Positions 1-11,230 of a stretch of DNA of 64,000 bases are shown in pieces. The DNA comes from Kudoa neothunni. Its lineage: Eukaryota > Cnidaria. A program made the translations under genes and the position numbers. Position 1 is the first letter of the stretch. Every line of letters begins with the position of its first letter. The notes beneath the pieces are model-generated. The model saw only the letters and a program-made list of their open reading frames with translations. It searched no databases and was not told the DNA's origin. The DNA lies in contig OZ199839.1 in NCBI GenBank assembly GCA_964304625.1, positions 11,408,001 to 11,472,000 of the forward strand, in the 5' to 3' direction.

Positions 1-722
1 CAATCAGTTGACGAATACTTGATGCTTCTTCGGACACGATAACTATAACCAGATTTCTATAAGGAATTTAAAATTGATCGTTCACTCATAACCTTGATGA
101 AATATTCAAGAGACTGTTTCATCTCTGAATAAGAATAAAAACGACGTTGGAATAGCTTGTGTTCCTCCATGCTTATTCCGCGCGATAAGTTAACATAGCT
201 CGTCTTTTCGGTTGAGCAAGTTGTCAAAAAATTTCTCTTATATTATCTGTTCGTATTGCTATTGTATTTTTAACTTCTAAGAAAAGCTTTAATGCTACAA
301 ACGAGAAACTAATATGTTATGAACTCTATAAATATAATTGATGTCTGAAAAAGAACATAAAAATATATTGTATAGCATTAATACGTTTTCTTCAAGTAAT
401 ATAGCGTCTAAGGCATGAAAAACGGAATAAAAAAGATAATCCATTAATCCTCGCGCATACACATTTGTAGTGCAAATAGTCACTATCTTGTTCTCTATTG
501 TTACCATTGGTTTTCTCCGGAAGGAGAAAGATTAAATGCGCATGCAAAAAATACATTAACCGCAATTTTTTATTGATATAAAACGCAAACTACCTCTAAT
601 TTTATTTTAATTTCCAATTATACGTTTTGGATATAGCTTCTAAATAAAATGTACCATAATAGGAACTATAATTCGAGCATATATCCTTCGATTTTTCCAT
701 TATTATTTCCTTCTTTTTGTTC
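1..722. other. No supported gene
   Basis: AT-rich sequence at the window edge. The only sizeable open frame here (295-507, minus) has no recognisable domain and no splice-linked neighbours, so I do not call it. Confidence 0.5.
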
Positions 723-1963
723 TTATTTGTTGTATTTGGAATACCTAGCTGATACACAATTTCCTGTTTGACCAAACTTAATTTGCTCTTTTAGATTTGT
801 GATGAGCGTGACTAATCCTGAATGTGATTGGTCAAAGCAGGAATAAAAGTGGCGATTGAATATTTCTGCGTTGTTAGATGTTAGTTTTACGTTGTTCATC
901 ACTCTTTGGTATGCATTCCATGATTCAATGGGATACTTTTTGCTTCTAATAAAGTTTTTTTCAAAGTATATTAAGAATAATTGAAGATTAGGAATCTGAA
1001 ATTTTTCAGTTGAAGTACATAATTTTTTGAATTCAGCTTCAACAAAAACTTTAGGAACAAATGCGAGTGACATAACGCATTTAATGAAAATTTTTAAATC
1101 TAGGTCATCTTGGAATTCCTCGGAAAGTCCAAGTGATTGGATTTTTCGATAATTACATTGTCCAAAATGTAACAAACAGAATTGCACATCTTGTCTTGAT
1201 GCTTTTCAAAAGAATTATATGCTGCTACTTCAGAGTCAATAATGATTGATTTCTGTAACTCCATATTACCCTTTTCCTTGATTACTTCAATAATCTTCGT
1301 GTAATTTTTCTCAGACTTGTCCAACATTAAAACGAAAGCTAATGGAAAAACCCTGTTGAATACATTACTGTGAATAGCGTATAGTATATAACTGAAAAAA
1401 AATCCTTGGGCGAAACGTAAAAAGTTCTAACCGCAATCCAAAAATCTGAATTTTTCAGATGTAAAAGGTTTTTCTCTGTAGAAAAAATGATTATTCGGTT
1501 TTCGTCATCAGAACCTGAATCGAACAAACAATAGGATTCATCGCTTAGAGTCTTAATTTCATTACATAGATTTGTCGCTGGAATAATTTGAATATTTTTT
1601 CTTTTTCTTAAATTTCTTATGTTTTTATATACAAAAGATTTGGAAATAATCGGTAATTCACTAATATTTGCTTTTCTGGTTGCAGTACTATACACCTTGT
1701 TTGTAGGATGTAAAGTAGTTTCTGCTAAGAATTTTATTTTATTGTGGAATATTTTTTTATTTTTGTCCTCCTCCGATACGACGTGATTGTGAAATCCAGT
1801 TTTTTCAATGTTTTCCGCATCATCAAGAGTTGTTATTCTTAATCTTCCTCTACACTGTCTAACTTGACACCTCCAATATTGAATTTCATTTTTTTTAGTA
1901 ATCTTTGACGTAAAAATAATCTTTATAAAGCATCATGTCGGTATTTTTGGTAGTCTTAAGCAT
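723..1963 (-). pseudogene. Decayed MULE transposase with FLYWCH zinc finger
   Basis: Transposase of the Mutator-like (MULE) type, broken into several frames. In order on the minus strand: a FLYWCH-type zinc finger around 1900-1780 (visible YWRCQ...QCRGRL...HNH pattern, with a frameshift just upstream); a middle part at 1695-1339; the DDE-type core at 1327-1100, whose IIIDSEVAA matches the D-x-E-K-A-A acid motif of this family; and the C-terminal part at 1187-723 ending in WNAYQRV...SNNAEIFNRHF, which corresponds to the usual WN-x-TNNA-E-x-H signature. At least three frame changes separate the parts, so no full protein is made. The family assignment is from remembered motifs. No terminal inverted repeats were located, so the element limits are unknown. 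It is an old insertion beside no evident gene. Confidence 0.75.
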
Positions 1964-3552
1964 AATAATATCTTTATTTGAATTTCCACTCATCCTGTGT
2001 CCTTTAGCTACTCTTGTGCAGTTAATATGTGTTAAAAATGAGTTTTTTCATTATTTACGCTTGCAATCATTCTCCACCGGCACTATTTCTCCATACCGGT
2101 TTTCTCATTGAATTCCCTACGTTTCATTTAGTGTTGTTGCTTCAAGTTATATTCCTTTAATACAGAAACTGATTCGGGACAAAGCCAACAGACCGTTTTA
2201 TCCACTGAATGCGTGAAGAAATATTTTTGAGTCCAATTATCATAAAAATCACGATTTTCATCATTAATTGTGCGCTTTCAGGTGGACATTTACGTTTAAC
2301 TAGCGCAATAGCCCCACTTCGCGTGAGTTTCCCTACCGGCCAAGTAGGCTAAAGTCTTGAGTAGACCAAGATCATTTGAAATTCAAAGTAAATTAAGAAT
2401 ATTTAGATAAATAGCATAGACTACTCAATTAACTGATGATTTATTTAACTTGTTGGACGCATGAACCTTATTTAATATTTCCTCTTTTGAGCTCCTAAAA
2501 AGCGATTTTCTTCTTGTTTTCAGTAATCTCTAAATCATACCAAACGAAACTGACTAATCTTGTTAAACATCAACAAATGAATTTCATATTAATGCTTAGC
2601 TACACAACCTAATATTACCTTCGTTATTTGAACTAATTCAATTACTAAATAACTTTTCAATCGTTTAAAAGTAAAATAAACATTATGGTACTTTTAAAAT
2701 TAACTTTTAAAACATTAACGAAATGATCTATATGTTTGAATAAGTCCTCAAATCATACCACCCATATCATGTGAAAAGGTTTTTTATCATTTTGCGAAAT
2801 GAAAATCTTTAATAATTTTTTACGTTGTTCCATTTAAAATTTAAACTAAATAATTTATTTACGAATGAAAGAGGAATAAATTATCATTTTTATTTCGTAT
2901 ATTAATAAATAGTAAATAGTAGATTGAAACCATAAATTAATCTTCCATAAAATTCATCCAATTACTATTCATTTAACAGACTTATTTCAGTTTCGATTGC
3001 ACACAAATCGCCCATAAAATATTGTCGAGAGAGATCCTAATTATGTGGAATCGATACATTATGTACAAAGCATGCTTAGCCGTGTTATTAATTATTTAGC
3101 GCGAGAGAATAGGCTTATGTGTAACCGATAATATCAGATTTTCTATCGTGGTTATCGTTATAATATTTATCAATAACAAGCTTGTTATTCGTAAAAGAGA
3201 TAATCCGCAACAGCCGTACAATTTTTCCATTGACTCTAGACGTGAGTTTCGGACGCCCAATCGGGGAGTTCTGATCTAATTTGACCCTAGAAAGCTCACC
3301 AAAAAGGAGCCCATTGAGCTTTTGTGTAACTTTTTGTAAAAGATGATAAAAACATACATAGAATGAATAGAGAGCCCCAACATAATAAAAAGATTTTCAA
3401 ATATTATTAAGAAATTATGTTGTCTGTTTACAAAAGTCCATAATGAATAATTTCAATCCGACAAAATGTTTTCCCCTCGAAAAATAGTATTTGAAGAAGA
3501 TACACTATAGAAAATATATTTCGATTGGCAAAGAAATAAATTGGCTAGGTTG
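1964..3552. other. Intergenic, no gene seen
   Basis: AT-rich non-coding stretch. No domain-bearing open frame was found. A slightly less AT-rich patch at about 2080-2350 has no coding pattern I recognise. Confidence 0.5.
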
Positions 3553-4591
3553 TTATTCCTTGATGATGATTAAGATATTCATGACACTTCCAACCATATT
3601 GAAACCGAGAAACATCCAGATACACCAAAAGGAAAAGCCATATTTAGCGTTAATGTCTTTTAAATCTAATAGATCTTCCTCCACATAATTTGTAAACATC
3701 GTCATAAGTATTGCGTATGCAATGAAGGCAAGATCTATAGTTTTATCAATAGTATTAGGGAAATTGAAATTACTCATTAATGAGAAGCTACTACCCAAAC
3801 ATGCACGGTTAATACTTTTATATTTGTGACGAATGCTTAAAAACAGACAGGCTACGCTTCCCAGTACAGTTAATATCCCAGCGAAATTTAGTGCATTGTG
3901 TATATGAATGTTCTTCGAAACTATATAATTTATGAGGATTACCAATTACCAATATAACTTACATAATTTTTCGGGGAATTTTGACCACATAAATCCTTCA
4001 CAGTTTATTTCTAAATGTTGGTTATGTTAACCTCTTTGAAGTGGTATAAAGTAGAACATTTTTAATGCGTTAAACATGAAAAATATATATTAATGAATAA
4101 ATAGTTATTGTCATCTGTATACAGATTTATTTTTTAATTAGTTAAAAATAAGATCTACGAATATTTTGACTCAATGTTAACAATAAATATAATTCCAATT
4201 CATATATGTTAACATTTAGCCGACGCGTCATACTGTAACTTTCCTTGAGAACAATTTCATGATATCTCTCTTTATAAACGACATCTTTAAAAAGTGGAAA
4301 CCCGATGACATAATAATCACCTGGTTCAGACACAAAAACTGTTGCTAACTCAGTGCACGCACAGGAATTTATCGGTTTTATATGCCTGCAAATTGCAATA
4401 ACACCTATGCTGAAAGAATAGATTCCAGATTCATGAGACATAACCATAAGTGTTTGTGAAAAAGCTGCCACAATTAAACCAATGGTGGCCAATAAGATAA
4501 GCACTTGTCCGGTTGTTCCAAGCAAATTAATAAACTATTTTCACGTTAGCAAATCACTAATAATAAAATTTTTTACATTCGGAAATAACAT
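3553..4591 (-). CDS. Claudin-like four-span membrane protein (3 exons)
   Basis: Predicted tetraspan membrane protein of 225 residues, about the usual length of claudin/PMP22-type proteins. Exons on the minus strand are 4591-4577, 4534-4240 and 3920-3553, with introns of 42 and 319 bases. Exon lengths 15, 295 and 368 sum to 226 codons with matching phases. Exon 2 carries span 1 (GQVLILLATIGLIVAAFSQ) and the first extracellular loop with a cysteine cluster (C-x8-C-x-C, ending NSCAC). Exon 3 carries spans 2 (LNFAGILTVLGSVACLFL), 3 (IDLAFIAYAILMTMF) and 4 (FWCIWMFLGFNMVGSVMNIL). The topology fits a claudin fold, in which loop 1 mediates cell contact, but the signature W-x-G-L-W-C-C is not seen. 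The family call therefore rests on topology, length and loop cysteines. The donor of intron 2 (GTTACA) is weak. It could be another tetraspan family. Confidence 0.5.
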
Positions 4592-5800
4592 TTGGAGTGA
4601 AATTAATTGAGTATTATAAGGATCATTAACACCATTATTGTTTAGATTTGTTTATCAAATACTTCACTTTACACACATATATTAAATTATTTCAAATTTT
4701 ATGACTATGAATTAAATTGCTGCAACTAAACATATTAAATTATTGTATAATGAAACAGTCAAGGGTTAAAGTAAGAGATTATTATTTATAGATATATTTT
4801 TAAATCTTATAAAATAAATGTATTGACCAAAAATATGATTTAAATGAAATAAATATGATTTATATTTAAAAGCTCCATATAAAATAAAATTAATTTTAAT
4901 CCGTGCTAAAAATGGTTAAACGTAAATCTCAAAAACATGAAATAAACTAAAATATTATATAAAATTTGTTGAAGCCTTATTTTAGAATAATATAATTGAT
5001 AAAATAAAACAATATTTTTTTGAAATTAAAATCGCATCTGGGTTAGAATTTGATTAATCAAATTAAATTTACGTAAACAAGCTTACTTTTTATAATAATT
5101 CGAGAATTAATACGACGATTATTAACAAAATGTTTATTCCACATCAAAAACTTTGGTTAGGATTAATAGGATTGAATAACCTTCAGATATAAGATTTGAA
5201 GTTGATCTATCTTAAAGAATTTTTTTATATGAACAAACATAAAATGATGGTTATTGACGCGTCAATGAAATTTTCTAAAAATTTGAACTATTTAAAGTTA
5301 TTAATCCTTTATCTAATGTATCTGTTGGGTTCAAGAATCGTTACGATGAGCTCACACTTTCAATTCCCCATAAATAATCTCTTCTCATTAACCATTTCCA
5401 ATAAAAAATAATCGAGTACAATTTCCAATTCATCCCATCACTCCAAGGACGCTCATTTTCCTTTTTTATATCCAAAATCCAATTCTCAACAAAATGGCTA
5501 AAGAAATTATTCAAGTAACCACCCACACCTCACATTCTTGTTATGAGAAACGATTCCACCCGTACCATCCCACAATTCTCATAACGCGGTTGAGACGTTA
5601 AAAACCGCATCACCTATATAATCAAAGCTTTTTTATTAATCCGGATCTAATGGTTTTATTCAGCGTTGTTTCCCTAATCGTAATTTTTCTGTGCGCGTAC
5701 ACAACAATATCATTTCCTTCCTACTATATGAAGTATTTGTGTCCGTGCGTGTGTATGTGTACACACAAATCTTTTCCTTATACAGAGACTTTTTAGAATA
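4592..5800. other. Intergenic, no gene seen
   Basis: Very AT-rich. Short open frames at 5196-5411 and 5341-5526 show no domain features. It abuts the retrotransposon insertion site at 5801. Confidence 0.5.
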
Positions 5801-5805
5801 TTTGG

Positions 5806-5903
5806 TGTTACCAAGGTGATTATTAGTAATCAACCGTTTAGTATTCCTAGTTCGATATATATCGTAGCTTTTAATAATATGGCCTCTATGCATGCAGCTA
5901 ACA
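5806..5903 (+). repeat. 5' LTR (98 bp)
   Basis: Identical to 9627-9724. It holds a self-complementary TATA-like stretch CGATATATATCG at 5853-5864 and the first in-frame ATG of gag-pol at 5879. A productive transcript must therefore start between the TATA-like box and 5879, inside the LTR. An AATAAT just before the ATG is a possible variant poly(A) signal. The promoter role is inferred. Confidence 0.93.
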
Positions 5904-8900
5904 TTGGCGCAGTGGCTAAAGTGGAACCTTTTAATGGACGGAATGTTGATGCTTGGATAGCAAAACTGGAGATACTATTGCTGCATGACGGAATTCTACC
6001 TGAGAGGTGGACGTTAGAGTTGCTTGTATTATTATCGGCTGACGTATTCCAAATTGTTCAGGAGGCTGGATACACAATAAATTCATCCTACCACGAAATA
6101 AAGGCTTATTTAACAGCAAGATTTGGTGAGAAAAAAGATAGATACGTGGCACAGAGAGAATTGGTGGATTGTGTGCAGAGAGAAGGGCAAACAATAACTG
6201 AGTTTGCGGAAGAAATCAGGAGGAAAACCCGATTGGCTCACAGCAATATCCCTGAGAATGCAAAGGAAGAGATCGCAAAAAACCAGTTCATACATGGTTT
6301 GAGTAACAGCGAAACGAAAAGAACTTTGCTTGTGAAGGATTTTGAGTCATTCGATTTGGTATACCAATTCGCGGAACGTTTAGAATTCGCTGCGAGCAAA
6401 TTTAACACCCGCGCCGAAAACGGAAGGAATGAAGTTTTGGCTATGGATTCGCAAAATATTATCCAAAGATTGATCGACCGCCTGGATGAGTTGGAAAAGA
6501 CACTCGTAAAAAAGAAGAAGACGCTGAGATGCTTCAAATGTGGCCAGAAAGGACACATAAAAAACAATTGCAAACTATATGAATCTAGTGGTTTTAAATA
6601 TGTGGATTTTTTATTTCTGCATTGCCATATTAATGGAAAAGATATTAGAGCATTAATTGATACAGGAGCGCAAGTTTCCTTGGTTAGTTTATCATTTGTC
6701 AATAAGAGCGGTATTCCTCTGCTGAGGGCGAAGGATGAGTTACCACTGGTGGCAGCCACAGGAAATAGACTAAATATCAAAGGAACCATAGACGTGTCAC
6801 TTCAGTATAATGGGAAAGAGTGTAGACAAAAGTTATTAGTTGTCGAAAATTTGATACATGATTGTATCATTGGTCTCAATATTTTGAAAGTATGGAATTT
6901 TGAGCTTATAATTGACAGTGAACGTATATCAAATAACGTTGAGAAACCTATAATAGCTCCCGTTATCGGTAATTGTGGAATCAAGTCAATGACGAGAAAA
7001 GTAGCTGTGGTGCATAAAATTGATACAAACAATACCAAACCAATAAAAGATTTTAAAAGAAGAATACCATACCACAAAAGAAAACAAATGAATGAGATAA
7101 TTAGTTCAATGCTGGAGCGTGGTATTATTGAGGAATCTAATTCGGATTGGGCTTTCAATTCTGTTTTGGTTCCAAAGAAAAATGGAAAGTGGAGATTATG
7201 TGTTGACTATAGAAGGTTAAACGCAGTGACAGTGAAAGATTCATATCCACTTCCGAGGATTGATGATGTCATGGATACATTGGGTAATGCTAATGTATTC
7301 ACGGTGTTAGATTTGAAAGATGGATACCATCACATACCTATAGATATTAAAGATAAACAAAAGACCGCATTCTATGGTGTTGATGGTTTGTATCAATTTG
7401 TCAAGATGCCGTTTGGACTGTGCAATGCACCAGCCACTTTTCAAAGGATGATTAACCTGATTTTGAAAGAATGTATTGGTGTCTGTTGTCTTGTGTATCT
7501 TGATGATATAATTATATTCAGTAAAGATTTGGAAACTAACAAAAATGACGTGAGGAAAATTGTTACATTATTAGAGTTGTATAACTTGAAAATTAATAAC
7601 GAAAAATCAGTTTATTACAAAAGCGAAGTTACATTTTTGGGACATGTTATCAATGCTGATGGAATCAAACCAGATAAAAATAAAGTGAAAGCAATTAAAA
7701 ATTGGCCTACCCCAACGAAAATTGTTGAATTACAATGTTTCCTTGGTTTGCTTAACTATTATAGAAGATTCATTGATAAATTCTCTCAAATTTCGAATCC
7801 TCTGTGTCGTTTGTTACGGAACGACGTACCGTGGAATTGGTCGCCAGAATGTCAAAAATCATTTGATATGCTAAAAAAGAAATTAATGGAATGTGTATTG
7901 TTGGCACATCCGAATTGGAATGAATCATTTATTTTGGATACTGATGCCAGTAATCAATCTATTGGAGCAGTTTTGTCGCAAGTAATTGATGGGGAGGAGC
8001 GAGTGGTCGCTTTCGCTAGTAGATCGTTATTAGATCGAGAAAGGAATTATAGTGTTACGAGAAAAGAACTCTTGGCTCTGGTTCATTTTATAAATCATTT
8101 CAAATTTTACCTCCATGGAAAAAAATTCTTAGCGAGAACTGACCACCATGCGTTGAAGTGGCTATTGTCTTTTAAAAAGCCAGAAGGTCAGGTAGCTAGA
8201 TGGTTGGAGCATTTGAGTCAATACGAATTCGATGTTGTTTACAGAGAAGGTAAGATGCATGGAAATGCAGATGCTTTATCTCGAGTTCCTGAAATAACCC
8301 AAGCTTTGGCTCTATCGATACAAGGATTATCAAATGATGTTATTATCAATAGACAACGCAATGACGCCATTCTGAATAAAATTATCGGCTGGATTGAGAG
8401 TAATCGAATGCCAAAGAAGGTTCCTAAAGAGTTGGATAAACGGATACAAACATTATGGCTGTTGAGGAAATGCTTACGCTTGGATAATAGTATTCTATGT
8501 AGAGAATTTGTTGACCCTAAAACAAAGGAAGTTACATTACGTGTTGTGATACCTGAAAGCCTAAAATCAATGATATTGGAGTTGGCACATGATAATGTTA
8601 CAAGTGGTCATCTAGGACATGAAAAAGTTGCCCAAAATATACGCAGAAACTATTATTGGCCATTACAAAATGTGGATATAAAAAATTGGTGTCAATCCTG
8701 TGAAATATGCGCTCGGAGGAACCGACCCACCAGAAAGTTTGTATCAGAAATGGATACAAGTGTGTCAAGTTATCCGATGGAACGGATTGCTATTGATATG
8801 GTTGGACCGTTACCCACTACATATAAGGGGAATCGATTCATTTGTGTAGTTCAAGATTATTTTACAAAATGGGGAGAAGCCATTCCTATGAAGGACCAAG

Positions 8901-9640
8901 AAGCACATACTGTGGTCAGGAAGTTAACGGGTGCTGTATTTTCAAAATTTGGACTCCCATCGGTAATTCACACTGACCAAGGAACAAATTTTGAATCGAA
9001 ACTTTTTCAAAATATGTGTAAAATGTTCGGCATATCAAAAACAAGAACATGTGCATTTAACCCAAAATCGGATGGGATGGTAGAAAGACTGAATCGAACG
9101 TTGATTGATATGGTGAGCAAGCTTGTCCATAAGGACAACGAGTGGGATACCTTATTACCTACAGTGATGATGGCTTACCGATCATCAACCCATAGTTCAA
9201 CTGGATATTCTCCAAATTATTTGATGCTGGGAAGGGAAGTACGAACACCACTTGAAACGATATCTCAACTAAACGCACATAATTATTCACATGATGACTA
9301 TGTTAAATGCATTGGAACTGATCTGAGACTGGCGAAACAAATTGCATTGGATAACCTCAAAGCTAATTTGGGCAGGACTAAGACTGCCTACAATAAAAAA
9401 GCCTATGGAAAACCTTATAACCCAGGTGAAAAAGTTTGGTTGGTCATTAATAATAGACAAAGTAAATTGGAACCATATTACAAAGGCCCCTACGTAGTTA
9501 AAGAAAAATTGTCTGACTCTGTCTATAGACTAGAGGGACAAGGTAAAGTTTTGGTGACTAATTTTGATAAATTAAAACCCTTCATTCAACGACGGTTGAT
9601 AGAAGACAATTTTGAAGAGGATGCAATGTTACCAAGGTGA
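5879..9640 (+). CDS. Gag-Pol polyprotein of the Gypsy element
   Basis: Single frame of 1253 residues with no gag/pol frameshift. Approximate residues from the ATG at 5879: retrotransposon Gag region 10-190; CCHC zinc knuckle 218-231 (C-x2-C-x4-H-x4-C); aspartic protease with DTGA at 261; reverse transcriptase with YLDD at 540-543; RNase H with DTDAS from 687; integrase zinc-binding HHCC region from about 904; integrase core acids D973, D1033 and E1069 (35 residues between the last two); and a C-terminal GPY/F-type module (YKGPYVV). The frame is open upstream to 5816, but the first ATG is 5879, inside the 5' LTR. The stop TGA at 9638-9640 lies inside the 3' LTR, so the LTR supplies the last codons. 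Gag and Pol must be separated by the protease. Catalytic residues look intact. Confidence 0.95.
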   Translation: MASMHAANIGAVAKVEPFNGRNVDAWIAKLEILLLHDGILPERWTLELLVLLSADVFQIVQEAGYTINSSYHEIKAYLTARFGEKKDRYVAQRELVDCVQREGQTITEFAEEIRRKTRLAHSNIPENAKEEIAKNQFIHGLSNSETKRTLLVKDFESFDLVYQFAERLEFAASKFNTRAENGRNEVLAMDSQNIIQRLIDRLDELEKTLVKKKKTLRCFKCGQKGHIKNNCKLYESSGFKYVDFLFLHCHINGKDIRALIDTGAQVSLVSLSFVNKSGIPLLRAKDELPLVAATGNRLNIKGTIDVSLQYNGKECRQKLLVVENLIHDCIIGLNILKVWNFELIIDSERISNNVEKPIIAPVIGNCGIKSMTRKVAVVHKIDTNNTKPIKDFKRRIPYHKRKQMNEIISSMLERGIIEESNSDWAFNSVLVPKKNGKWRLCVDYRRLNAVTVKDSYPLPRIDDVMDTLGNANVFTVLDLKDGYHHIPIDIKDKQKTAFYGVDGLYQFVKMPFGLCNAPATFQRMINLILKECIGVCCLVYLDDIIIFSKDLETNKNDVRKIVTLLELYNLKINNEKSVYYKSEVTFLGHVINADGIKPDKNKVKAIKNWPTPTKIVELQCFLGLLNYYRRFIDKFSQISNPLCRLLRNDVPWNWSPECQKSFDMLKKKLMECVLLAHPNWNESFILDTDASNQSIGAVLSQVIDGEERVVAFASRSLLDRERNYSVTRKELLALVHFINHFKFYLHGKKFLARTDHHALKWLLSFKKPEGQVARWLEHLSQYEFDVVYREGKMHGNADALSRVPEITQALALSIQGLSNDVIINRQRNDAILNKIIGWIESNRMPKKVPKELDKRIQTLWLLRKCLRLDNSILCREFVDPKTKEVTLRVVIPESLKSMILELAHDNVTSGHLGHEKVAQNIRRNYYWPLQNVDIKNWCQSCEICARRNRPTRKFVSEMDTSVSSYPMERIAIDMVGPLPTTYKGNRFICVVQDYFTKWGEAIPMKDQEAHTVVRKLTGAVFSKFGLPSVIHTDQGTNFESKLFQNMCKMFGISKTRTCAFNPKSDGMVERLNRTLIDMVSKLVHKDNEWDTLLPTVMMAYRSSTHSSTGYSPNYLMLGREVRTPLETISQLNAHNYSHDDYVKCIGTDLRLAKQIALDNLKANLGRTKTAYNKKAYGKPYNPGEKVWLVINNRQSKLEPYYKGPYVVKEKLSDSVYRLEGQGKVLVTNFDKLKPFIQRRLIEDNFEEDAMLPR
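5905..5915 (+). promoter_or_regulatory. Probable primer-binding site, tRNA-Ser type
   Basis: TGGCGCAGTGG starts one base after the LTR ends. Its first nine bases match the TGGCGCAGT primer site that I recall from insect Gypsy elements primed by tRNA-Ser (CCA end plus acceptor stem). The site lies inside the gag coding frame. The match is from memory and needs the host tRNA set to confirm it. Confidence 0.55.
9611..9626 (+). promoter_or_regulatory. Likely polypurine tract
   Basis: GAAGAGGA just upstream of the 3' LTR, inside the coding frame, is the best candidate plus-strand primer. It is short and ends six bases before the LTR, so the call is tentative. Confidence 0.4.
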
Positions 9641-9724
9641 TTATTAGTAATCAACCGTTTAGTATTCCTAGTTCGATATATATCGTAGCTTTTAATAATA
9701 TGGCCTCTATGCATGCAGCTAACA
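9627..9724 (+). repeat. 3' LTR (98 bp)
   Basis: Exact copy of 5806-5903. It contains the gag-pol stop codon. The TTTGG target duplication follows directly at 9725-9729. Confidence 0.93.
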
Positions 9725-9729
9725 TTTGG

Positions 9730-10379
9730 GTTTCTTAGTAGACTTTAAAAAATACAAAATTAACTACAAAAATACAAATGGATTGTCTACTTTCTTATAG
9801 ATTGGTGAATTTGTAGTGTAAACTTTTTGTAAACAGATTAGCGCTGATTAATAATGAGCTTACCACTGCACGTGATTCGCTATAATGTTGAGTGATATGC
9901 GTAGATAACTTTAATTTATATTATTATAATAAAATTATAACTTTAACTTAACTCTTTTTTACACTTTAAACTAAGTTAACAAGTTCCGCAACAGTCGTTC
10001 GTGTGTAGGGGGAAACTCGGTGTAAACGAAGATTAGGTGTTTATGCGGGAGATTAATACACGTGAATAAATTATATACTTAGGACGTTAAATTAAAGATA
10101 AAAAATCTTAAATATCTTTTTAAATAAACGTAAAATGATATTATCACGTTATAATTAAATGAAACATTGTTAACAACTTTTAGATTACTAGTTCATCGAC
10201 GGGCTAATTAAAGTGATTAATACGCCATTTGAGTTGTAAGAATTTATGATTTCTAAATAAAAATAAAGTCCAATAAAGAATGAAGTTAGGATGATGGGGT
10301 TAGTGCTGTTTATTTCGATTAACACCGTCGTTAAAAGAACGATAAAATAATTATAATTGACTTTGAACATAAAAGGACC
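9730..10379. other. Intergenic, no gene seen
   Basis: AT-rich, non-coding. The frame at 10188-10370 (minus) is hydrophobic but has no recognisable features. Part of this stretch may be the outer part of the Merlin-like element that follows. Confidence 0.4.
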
Positions 10380-11230
10380 TTGGCCTATTCAAGACTTAAG
10401 CAGGTGTGGTCGGGCAAGGAAGCCCACGCGAAGGTGTGTCTTTTGGGGCTAGTTATGAATAAATTTCAAGATAATTCGTCCAAGTTATCGGTCTCCTATA
10501 TTTTTGAGTTGGTTTATTTGTGGGTTACAGAAGGGCTTGGATGCCAGGCGATTATTTTAACTGGAATAACAGGCAAAATCATTACGTGTTGGTACTCATC
10601 CTTAAGAGAAATTTGTTGGAGAAGTTTTCAGCGGCGTAAAAAGAATCATTGAAAGAGACGAATGTCTTTCGAGGGGAGACGGAAGAATAATTGTGGTAGG
10701 TACTTGGGAGCAGATGTCTGGAGAAACGTATTCTCCATCGTCATCTGATGATGACACGGATGACGATCCTGGTGGCACTAATGTCCAAAGATATGGGAAC
10801 AGGACAAAAGGTCCACGGTTAGTTGGGATTTGTGAATGTTCCGATGACGATGAAGATAAATGTGAATTGCTGGAGTCGAGATTTTTCATTGTGGATCGAA
10901 GGGATAAATGTACCCTTATACCCCTAATTCTTCAAGTGATATCACATGGCTCCACAATATACACAGACGAATGGAGAGGATTCAAACGATTAAGAATTTA
11001 CGGGTATAACCATATAACTATAAACCACTCAAAAGAGTACGTCACGGGTAACGTACATCATACAAACACTGTAGAGGTTGTATGACAATTTAAAAACGAA
11101 GCTTTAAGAACGATGAGTGGGGTGCCGAAAGATATGCTTCATTTATATCCGGCTGAGGAGTGGTTACGATCGAAACGTGAAAATCCATGAGAGTTTTTCG
11201 ATTTTATTTTGAAAGAAATAACAAGAATAT
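10380..11230 (+). pseudogene. Decayed Merlin/ISXO2-like (IS1595-type) transposase
   Basis: The first part (10380-10652) matches the helix-turn-helix region of ISXO2/Merlin transposases: it has ELVYLW, followed by TGITGK...WYSSLREIC, where the family usually has ELIYLW...TGVSRKTVVDWYNFLREVC. The second part (10693-11085) carries the DDE-fold core: STIYTDEWRGF...NHSKEYV...HTNTVE, with the second acidic residue and the final E in place. The first catalytic Asp expected in an I-D-E-S-like motif is not seen; the sequence there reads IIVVGTW. An acidic Ser/Asp-rich insertion sits near residues 14-30 of this frame. A frameshift separates the halves, and stop codons interrupt the C-terminus near 11085 and 11188. 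Dead element; no terminal repeats located. Confidence 0.75.

Larger units (their letters stand above)
5801..9729 (+). mobile_element. Ty3/Gypsy LTR retrotransposon, complete, short LTRs
   Basis: Complete LTR retrotransposon. A 5-bp direct repeat TTTGG flanks it at 5801-5805 and 9725-9729, as expected for an integrase-made target duplication. The two 98-bp LTRs (5806-5903 and 9627-9724) begin TGTTA, end TAACA and are identical base for base, so the insertion looks recent. One uninterrupted gag-pol frame fills almost the whole interior and even overlaps both LTRs. The order protease, reverse transcriptase, RNase H, integrase is that of Ty3/Gypsy. No envelope-like frame is present. All catalytic motifs I checked are intact, so the copy may be able to move, but that is inference. 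Confidence 0.95.

Noticed and set aside
295-507. 70-residue open frame
   Set aside because: No domain, no plausible splice partners, and AT-rich codon use typical of chance frames.
5905-5915. Match of TGGCGCAGTGG to a Pol III A-box / initiator tRNA-Met sense sequence
   Set aside because: Its position right after the LTR fits a primer-binding site. No B-box follows, so a tRNA gene is not supported.
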